Below, in pieces: positions 59,075 through 64,000 of a stretch of DNA of 64,000 nt. The stretch is from NCBI RefSeq assembly GCF_006539165.1, contig NZ_BJMM01000007.1:248001-312000 (forward strand), written 5' to 3'. A program made the position numbers and the translations under genes. Positions within the stretch are counted from its first letter, which is position 1; every line of letters begins with the position of its first letter. Under the pieces are notes generated by a model. The model worked only from the letters and a program-made list of their open reading frames with translations. It ran no database searches and was not told the origin of the DNA. Origin of the DNA: Streptomyces cacaoi. Its GTDB lineage: Bacteria; Actinomycetota; Actinomycetes; Streptomycetales; Streptomycetaceae.

Positions 59075-59773
59075 ATGGACGAAGCCAGAGACCCGTCCCC
59101 CGCAAGCCCCGCGCACCGGCCCGAGGGCGACGGCCCGGCACCGGCCCGCCGCGGGCTGACCCGCAAGAGCGTGCTGCGCGCGGCCGTCGCCGCCGCGCCC
59201 GCGGCCGTGCTGCTCGGCGCCTCCGCCGCCGCTGCCGGCCCCGCGCTCGCCCGGGACCGGCGCGGCCCCCAGCGCCGTCTGGAGGCCACCCCGTCCTGCG
59301 ACGACGGTGACGACCCCACGCCGCCGCAGATCGAGGGGCCCTACTTCAAGCCCAACTCGCCCGAGCGCGACGACCTCACCGTCCCCGGCGTGCCCGGCAC
59401 CGCGCTCTCCGTCAGCGGGTACGTCTTCGGCGTCAGCTGCGAGCCCCTGTCCGACGTGCTGCTGGACTGGTGGCAGGCCGACCCCAACGGCCAGTACGAC
59501 AACACCGGGTTCAACTTCCGCGGCCACCAGTTCACCGGCGCCGACGGCGGTTTCACCCTCACCACGCTGCACCCCGGCCTCTACCCCGGGCGCACCCGCC
59601 ATCTGCACGTCAAGGTGCAGGCGCCGGGACAGCCGATCCTCACCACCCAGCTGTACTTCCCCGGCGAGCCGCGCAACGAGACGGACCCGATCTTCGACCC
59701 GCGGCTGCTGATGACCGTCAAGCAGGAGGGCGGGGGGCTCGTCGCCTCGTTCGACTTCGTCCTCGACGTCTGA
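59075..59773 (+). CDS. Secreted intradiol ring-cleavage dioxygenase-like protein
   Basis: 232 residues. The N-terminus has a long basic stretch with RRGLTRKSVLRAAVAAAPAAVLLGASAAAAG, a Tat-like signal peptide, then a catechol/protocatechuate 1,2-dioxygenase-like domain: PPQIEGPYFKPNSPER (Fe Tyr), GVPGTALSVSGYVFGVSCEPLSDVLLDWWQADPNGQYDN (second Tyr region) and TRHLHVKVQAPGQ with the His-x-His ligand pair. Extracellular dioxygenases of this kind are known in Streptomyces (catechol or lignin-derived substrates). SD AAGGAGCGAGG before ATG 59075. Four CAGCTG copies follow within 110 bp of the stop. Confidence 0.92.
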   Translation: MDEARDPSPASPAHRPEGDGPAPARRGLTRKSVLRAAVAAAPAAVLLGASAAAAGPALARDRRGPQRRLEATPSCDDGDDPTPPQIEGPYFKPNSPERDDLTVPGVPGTALSVSGYVFGVSCEPLSDVLLDWWQADPNGQYDNTGFNFRGHQFTGADGGFTLTTLHPGLYPGRTRHLHVKVQAPGQPILTTQLYFPGEPRNETDPIFDPRLLMTVKQEGGGLVASFDFVLDV

Positions 59774-59891
59774 CGACAGCTGGGAAAACTGCGACAGCTG
59801 GGCTCGGCCGACACCCACCGGGCACGGCTGACAGAGCCGGGCACAGCTGACGCCGGCCCGGTACCACTGCCGACAGCTGGGCACCTTCCGG

Positions 59892-59923
59892 GGGCCGCGC
59901 GGGCGCAACAGCCCGCGCGGCCC
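59892..59923. terminator. 13-bp perfect hairpin after the dioxygenase gene
   Basis: GGGCCGCGCGGGC (59892-59904) and GCCCGCGCGGCCC (59911-59923) are exact complements around the loop GCAACA. A strong intrinsic terminator-like stem without a T-tract. Confidence 0.65.
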
Positions 59924-59940
59924 TGCGCGTTGCCGCGCCC

Positions 59941-59983
59941 TCCTTTGCCTCCTTTGCCTCCTTTACCTTCCTTCGCCTTCCTC
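59941..59983. repeat. CCTTTGCCT polypyrimidine tandem repeat
   Basis: A 9-bp unit, TCCTTTGCC, repeats about three times and then decays into TTCCTTCGCC. Strict pyrimidine on the plus strand apart from single G or A per unit. Confidence 0.55.
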
Positions 59984-60136
59984 CGCCCGCCGGGGCGGCC
60001 CCGGGTCGTTGTCCGGGCGAGTACCGGTCGGCGGCGCGTGGGCGCCTGCGCGCCCCGGGCACGGAGCAGTTGACTGCACGACACCGGGCCCGCACGGGCC
60101 CGCCCGCAGCACCGCTCCCACAGGAAGGACACCGCC

Positions 60137-61132
60137 GTGCCCACCCGTGGACACCACCCCTACGGTCCGCCCCGGCGCCCGGACGGCTCGCCTGGGCCGC
60201 CCGGCTTCCCGCCGCAGCTGAACCGCATCCCGTTCCCGCTCCGCCGGCCGCCCGGCCCGCCCCCGCCGCCTCTCTCGTCCCTCGTCGCGCAGTTCCGCTC
60301 CGGTGACTGGCCGCCCCTGAACAGCGTCGTGCGCCGGGCCCCCGTCCGGGGCTGCGCATGGGTCCCGCTGCTCTTCCCCACCCTGCCGCTGGTCGCGCCG
60401 GTCCTCGCCTATCCGCTGGTCCGCTCGGCCCGCAGGTACGCACACCGCGCGTTCCCCCCGCACGCCTTCCGCAGGCCCCTGGACCCGGCCGTACTGCGCG
60501 TGCAGCGGGTCAGGGCCTGGGCGGCGCTGGTGGCCTCCGCCGTGCTCCTGCTCGCCTACGGCACGGCGGACGACTTCGCGGAGCTCCAGGACCAGTACCT
60601 GCTGCGCGTCCTCGTCACCCCGTGGCTGCTGCTGGTGACCTCGCCCCTGGTCATCGTGACCGTGTTCCTGCTCCGGCCGGCACACGAACGCCCGGACATG
60701 CGCGCCCGGCTGCGTCCCGTCGTCCGTACCGCCTGCTGGTACTTCCTCGCCGTCATCGCCTTCGCGCTGGCGGCGCCGGGATCGTCCCTGCTCCTCGACG
60801 TGCTGCCCGCCAACCCCCTGCTCACCCTGCTGTTCGCCGGGGGCGCGCTGGTCGCGCTGGTGTGGCTGCTGGCCTTCGCCGGCTTCGCCACCGCGACGCT
60901 CATCCCCGCCGGGCTCGGCACCCACCGGGTGCATCCCGCGCTCCCGGCCCTGCTGACGGGCTTCCTCGTGTGGGAACTCGCCCTGGCCGACCTCGTCCTC
61001 ACCGGCATGCCGCCCGGACCGGCCGCCCTCGGGATCTGCTCAGCCGTGGGCGGGCCGCTCTCGGTGAGCCTCGTCGTCTGGTGGGAGATCCACCGGCTGC
61101 GCACCCGCCACGGGGTACGGCTGCGCGGGTAG
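60137..61132 (+). CDS. Polytopic membrane protein of unknown function
   Basis: 331 residues. A Pro/Gly-rich N-terminal tail of about 60 residues precedes seven or so hydrophobic segments (WVPLLFPTLPLVAPVLAYPLV; WAALVASAVLLLAYG; LLVTPWLLLVTSPLVIVTVFLL; ACWYFLAVIAFALAAPGSSLLLDVL; LLFAGGALVALVWLLAFAGFATATLIPAG; LLTGFLVWELALADLVLTG). No family could be named; no transporter or enzyme motif. GTG 60137 has AGGAAGGA upstream. The stop is followed directly by the CACAGCTG array. Confidence 0.75.
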   Translation: MPTRGHHPYGPPRRPDGSPGPPGFPPQLNRIPFPLRRPPGPPPPPLSSLVAQFRSGDWPPLNSVVRRAPVRGCAWVPLLFPTLPLVAPVLAYPLVRSARRYAHRAFPPHAFRRPLDPAVLRVQRVRAWAALVASAVLLLAYGTADDFAELQDQYLLRVLVTPWLLLVTSPLVIVTVFLLRPAHERPDMRARLRPVVRTACWYFLAVIAFALAAPGSSLLLDVLPANPLLTLLFAGGALVALVWLLAFAGFATATLIPAGLGTHRVHPALPALLTGFLVWELALADLVLTGMPPGPAALGICSAVGGPLSVSLVVWWEIHRLRTRHGVRLRG

Positions 61133-61413
61133 CCACAGCTGCGCGAGCGGACCGGCCTGCGAGCGGCCACAGCTGTCCGAGCCGCCACAGCTGCGCGAGC
61201 GGACCGGCCTGCGAGCGGCCACAGCTGTCCGAGCCGCCACAGCTGCGTGAGCGGCCACAGCTGTGCGCGGGCTACGGCGGCTGTCCGAGCGGCCGCAGGT
61301 GTGCGAGCGGACACAGCTGCGCGAGCGGACTCGTCCGGATGAGCAACCACAGCTGTGCGCGAGGGGCCTCAGCTGCACGAGCAACCACAGCTGTGCACGA
61401 AGGGTCTCAGCTG
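61132..61413. repeat. CACAGCTG array with a perfect 52-bp tandem duplication
   Basis: Eleven CAGCTG cores lie in 280 bp, at 61136, 61170, 61188, 61222, 61240, 61258, 61314, 61350, 61370, 61388 and 61408. All but the two at 61370 and 61408 (CTCAGCTG) read ACAGCTG. Bases 61132-61183 are repeated exactly at 61184-61235, and a third partial copy follows. GCGAGCGG links several units. It sits between convergent genes, overlapping the membrane-protein stop codon at its left end. Confidence 0.85.
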
Positions 61414-61444
61414 CACGAGCTGCCGCCTGCGTGCGCGGGCCGGC

Positions 61445-64000
61445 TCACCCCCGGCTCTCCGCCGTGCCCCGCGCCGTCCGCCGGTCCAGCCCTTCCGCGA
61501 GGACCTCCGCGAGGTGCCGCGCCCGGTACCCGCCCAGCTGTGCCATCTGTGTCCGGCACGAATAGCCGTCGGCCAGCAGCTCGGTACCGGGGTCGGCCGC
61601 GCGCAGATCCGGCAGCAGCCGGTCCTCGGCGCAGGCCACCGACACGTCGTAGTGGCCCTTCTCGAAGCCGAAGTTCCCGGCCAGCCCGCAGCAGCCGCCG
61701 CTCAACGTGCCGTGCAGCCCGGCCCGTTCGCGCAGCCACCGGTCGGCGTCGTCCCCGATGACGGCGTGCTGATGGCAGTGCGTCTGCCCGGCGACGGCCC
61801 GGTCGAGGCGCGGCGGCGTCCAGCCGGGCGCCTGCTCCCGCAGGGTCTGCGCGAACGTGCGGACCGCACCGGCGAGGCGCGCGGCGCGCGGGTCGTCACC
61901 GAGCAGTTCCGGCACGTCGGAGCGCAGGGCCGCGGCGCACGGCGGTTCCAGCACGGTGACGGGCAGCCCCGCGTCCAGCGCCGGCTCGACCGCGTCCAGG
62001 GTGCGGCGCAGCACGGCGCGCGCCCGGTCCAGCTGCCCGGTGGAGACGTACGTCAGGCCGCAGCACACCCGCCCCGGCGGCACCACGGGGCGCAGCCCCG
62101 CGTCCCGCAGGACCCGCACGGCGGCCGAACCCGCCTCGGGGGACAGCTGGTCGGTGAAGGTGTCCGGCCACAGCACCACCGGGCGGCCGCGCTCCCGGGC
62201 CCGGCCCGGCTGCCTGCGCCACCATCGGGTGAAGCTCTCCCGCGGCAGCGGCGGCACGTCCCGCTCGGGCGCGAGCCCGCCCAGCCGTTTGGCGAGCGCC
62301 GCCAGCGGCGGCACCCGGGCGCCCGCGTTCAGCAGCGGCGCCGTACGGGTGGCCGACACCAGCCGCAGCCACAGCGGCAGCCAGCCCATCGAGTAGTGCG
62401 CCAACGGGCGGCGCCTGCCCGGGTGTTCGCCGTCGCCCTCGTGGTAGTGGTGCAGGAACTCGGCCTTGTAGGTGGCCATGTCCACCCCGACGGGGCAGTC
62501 GCTGCGGCAGCCCTTGCACGACAGGCACAGATCCAGCGCCTCGTGCACCTCCTCGGCGCCCCAGCCGCCGGTGACGACCTCCCCCGCGAGCATCTCGTGC
62601 AGCAGTCGCGCCCGGCCGCGTGTGGAGTGCTGCTCCTGCCCCGTCACCCGGAACGACGGGCACATCACACCGGCACCGGACACGGACTCGTCGCGGCACT
62701 TGGCGACGCCGACGCAGCGGCGCACCGCGGCGGAGAAGTCCCCGCCGTCGTGCGGGTAGCCGAACTCGACGTCGACGGGGCGGCGCGGCAGCGGCGCGAA
62801 GCGCAGATTCGCGTCGATCGGCTCGGGCCGCACGAGCATGCCCGGGTTGAGGCCCGCGTCCGGGTCCCACAGGTCCTTGAACCGGCCGAACAGGCCGACC
62901 ATCGCGTCCCCGTACATCCGCGGCAGCAGCTCGGCGCGCGCCTGCCCGTCGCCGTGCTCGCCCGACAGGGAGCCGCCGTGCGCGACGACGGTGTCCGCCA
63001 GCGCGGCGGAGAACTCCCGGAAGCGGGCGATGCCGGAGCGGTCCAGCAGATCGAAGTCGATCCGCACATGGATGCAGCCGTCCCCGAAGTGCCCGTACGG
63101 CAGCCCGCGCAGCCCGTACTCGCGCAGCAGCGCGCGGAAGTCCCGCAGATACGCCCCGAGCCGGGCCGGCGGCACCGCGCAGTCCTCCCAGCCGGGCCAC
63201 GCCTCACCGCCGTCCGGCCGGCGGGTGGCCGTGCCGGAGGCGTCCTCCCGCACCCGCCACAGCGCCCGCTGCTCCGCCGCGCCGGTGACCAGCGTGTGCC
63301 CCGTGGTGCCGTCCGCCGCGTCCCGGCACAGCGCCTCGGCGTGCGCCCGCGCCTGCGCCGGGGTGTCGCCGCCGACCTCCACGAACAGCCAGGCGCCGCC
63401 CCGTGGCAGGGCGGCCCGCGCGCCCTCGCCGACGAGGTCCTCCGCCATGCCCTCGACCGTGAGCGGACCGTGCCGCAGCAGCCCGGCCGCCGCCTCCGCA
63501 GCCGCGCTCTCGTCCGGGTAACCGAGCACCGCCAGCACCCGCGCCCCGGGCACCGGCACCAGCCGGACCCTCGCCCGGGTCAGCACCCCCAGCGTGCCCT
63601 CGCTGCCGGTGAACGCCCGCGCCCAGTCCTCGCCCTTCTCCGGCAGCAGCTCGTCGAGCGCGTAGCCGGAGATCCGGCGCGGCAGCTCGGGGAAACCGGT
63701 GCGCAGCCGCGCCAACTCGCCCCGGACGAGGGAGCGTACGCCGTCGCGCAGCCGCTCCGGCACGCCCTCGCCACCGGGCGCCAGCCGCGCCCGCTCGCCC
63801 CGGTAGGTGACGACGTCCACTTCACGCACATTGTCGGCGGTGGTGCCCCAGGCCACCGAGTGGGAGCCGCAGGAGTTGTTGCCGATCATGCCGCCGAGCG
63901 TGCACCGGCTGTGCGTGGACGGATCGGGGCCGAACGTCAGCCCGTGCGCACCGGCCGCGGCACGCAGCTCGTCCAGGACGACGCCGGGCCCGACGACGGC
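61445..64000 (-). CDS. FAD-binding oxidase / Fe-S oxidoreductase (5' end outside window)
   Basis: At least 851 residues seen. A PCMH-type FAD domain (GGMIGNNSCGSHSVAWG; ISGYALDELLPEKGEDWARAFTGSEGTLGVLTRA in outline) and the FAD-oxidase C-terminal domain (YGHFGDGCIHVRID; HGGSLSGEHGDGQARAELL) are followed by a two-[4Fe-4S] region (CVGVAKCRDESVSGAGVMCPSF; LCLSCKGCRSDCPVGVDMATYKAEFL in outline) and CCG domains (GRVCCGLTYVSTGQLD; SGGCCGLAGNFGFEKGHYDVS). Matches D-lactate/glycolate/2-hydroxyglutarate dehydrogenase fusions. The start lies beyond the right edge. Confidence 0.92.
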   Translation of the reverse strand, partial: AVVGPGVVLDELRAAAGAHGLTFGPDPSTHSRCTLGGMIGNNSCGSHSVAWGTTADNVREVDVVTYRGERARLAPGGEGVPERLRDGVRSLVRGELARLRTGFPELPRRISGYALDELLPEKGEDWARAFTGSEGTLGVLTRARVRLVPVPGARVLAVLGYPDESAAAEAAAGLLRHGPLTVEGMAEDLVGEGARAALPRGGAWLFVEVGGDTPAQARAHAEALCRDAADGTTGHTLVTGAAEQRALWRVREDASGTATRRPDGGEAWPGWEDCAVPPARLGAYLRDFRALLREYGLRGLPYGHFGDGCIHVRIDFDLLDRSGIARFREFSAALADTVVAHGGSLSGEHGDGQARAELLPRMYGDAMVGLFGRFKDLWDPDAGLNPGMLVRPEPIDANLRFAPLPRRPVDVEFGYPHDGGDFSAAVRRCVGVAKCRDESVSGAGVMCPSFRVTGQEQHSTRGRARLLHEMLAGEVVTGGWGAEEVHEALDLCLSCKGCRSDCPVGVDMATYKAEFLHHYHEGDGEHPGRRRPLAHYSMGWLPLWLRLVSATRTAPLLNAGARVPPLAALAKRLGGLAPERDVPPLPRESFTRWWRRQPGRARERGRPVVLWPDTFTDQLSPEAGSAAVRVLRDAGLRPVVPPGRVCCGLTYVSTGQLDRARAVLRRTLDAVEPALDAGLPVTVLEPPCAAALRSDVPELLGDDPRAARLAGAVRTFAQTLREQAPGWTPPRLDRAVAGQTHCHQHAVIGDDADRWLRERAGLHGTLSGGCCGLAGNFGFEKGHYDVSVACAEDRLLPDLRAADPGTELLADGYSCRTQMAQLGGYRARHLAEVLAEGLDRRTARGTAESRG

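Larger units (their letters stand above)
59774..60136. other. Intergenic region: CAGCTG copies, hairpin, pyrimidine repeat
   Basis: 363 bp between two rightward genes, with no gene. Four CAGCTG sites at 59777, 59795, 59844 and 59874, a 13-bp hairpin at 59892-59923 and a CCTTTGCCT repeat at 59941-59983. The minus strand of the last is a row of AAAGGAGG-like sequences without start codons. Confidence 0.6.

Noticed and set aside
1..64000. tRNA, rRNA, CRISPR, insertion sequence, phage or conjugative element
   Set aside because: No cloverleaf, spaced identical direct repeats with unique spacers, transposase-like frame or integrase was found on reading both strands.
1..64000. PvuII restriction-modification explaining the CAGCTG excess
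   Set aside because: A cognate restriction enzyme would select against the site, not for it, and no methylase or endonuclease gene is in the window. An orphan methylase elsewhere in the genome remains possible.

Overview
The window is chromosomal DNA of a high-GC actinomycete, almost certainly a Streptomyces or close relative. The support is a G/C-saturated third codon position, frequent GTG starts, ATGA/GTGA gene overlaps, a Ser/Thr kinase with a PQQ-type propeller, a sigma/anti-sigma/STAS set, and a DmdR1/IdeR-type iron regulator divergent from a SIS-domain gene. From memory, the run of pdxH, citrate synthase, IdeR/DmdR1, SIS protein, purU, SCO4402-like protein, ECF sigma and STAS matches the SCO4387-SCO4410 stretch of S. 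coelicolor, so the middle is conserved core. No rRNA, tRNA, CRISPR array, insertion sequence or prophage was seen.

Left third (about 2.8-28.5 kb): a CoA-dependent catabolic region. It has three acyl-CoA dehydrogenases, an Ltp-type thiolase/aldolase without the nucleophilic cysteine and a DUF35 partner, a DoxX membrane protein, a frameshifted flavin monooxygenase, an ADP-forming acyl-CoA synthetase, an enoyl-CoA hydratase, a flavin reductase, an SDR/ALDH/ADH series, a cyclase-family hydrolase, an amidohydrolase and an AMP-forming acyl-CoA ligase. Nine transcription starts here sit next to the same palindrome, TGACG-N3-CGTCA (eight copies). I read this as one TetR-type regulon for a cyclic or branched substrate, sterol-like or terpenoid. 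The substrate is not shown by the sequence.

Middle (28.5-48.4 kb): mostly regulation and housekeeping. It holds STAS, ECF sigma and zinc-finger anti-sigma genes, purU, an SCO4402-family protein, a large Pro-rich membrane protein, an HTH/TPR-like regulator, a prim-pol-like protein, an alpha/beta hydrolase lacking its serine nucleophile, IdeR/DmdR1 with a DasR-like site, a SIS protein, a PAS sensor, pdxH, citrate synthase and a sodium:solute symporter.

Right (48.6-57.8 kb): a seven-gene, mostly overlapping operon read leftwards: TIGR03084 protein, AtuA, carboxylase beta, carboxylase alpha, acyl-CoA dehydrogenase, enoyl-CoA hydratase, TetR. This is the gene content of the acyclic-terpene (Atu) pathway. 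A GCAAGC-GT-GCTTGC inverted repeat lies in its promoter, divergent from an AraC gene. A secreted intradiol dioxygenase, a polytopic membrane protein and a truncated FAD/Fe-S oxidoreductase end the window.

A second window-wide signal is the octamer ACAGCTGT. I count about 20 copies by hand, where base composition alone predicts fewer than one. In many CAGCTG sites inside genes it is spelled with the rare codons ACA or GCA followed by GCT. It also forms an array with a perfect 52-bp tandem duplication at the 3' junction of two convergent genes near 61.1-61.4 kb.
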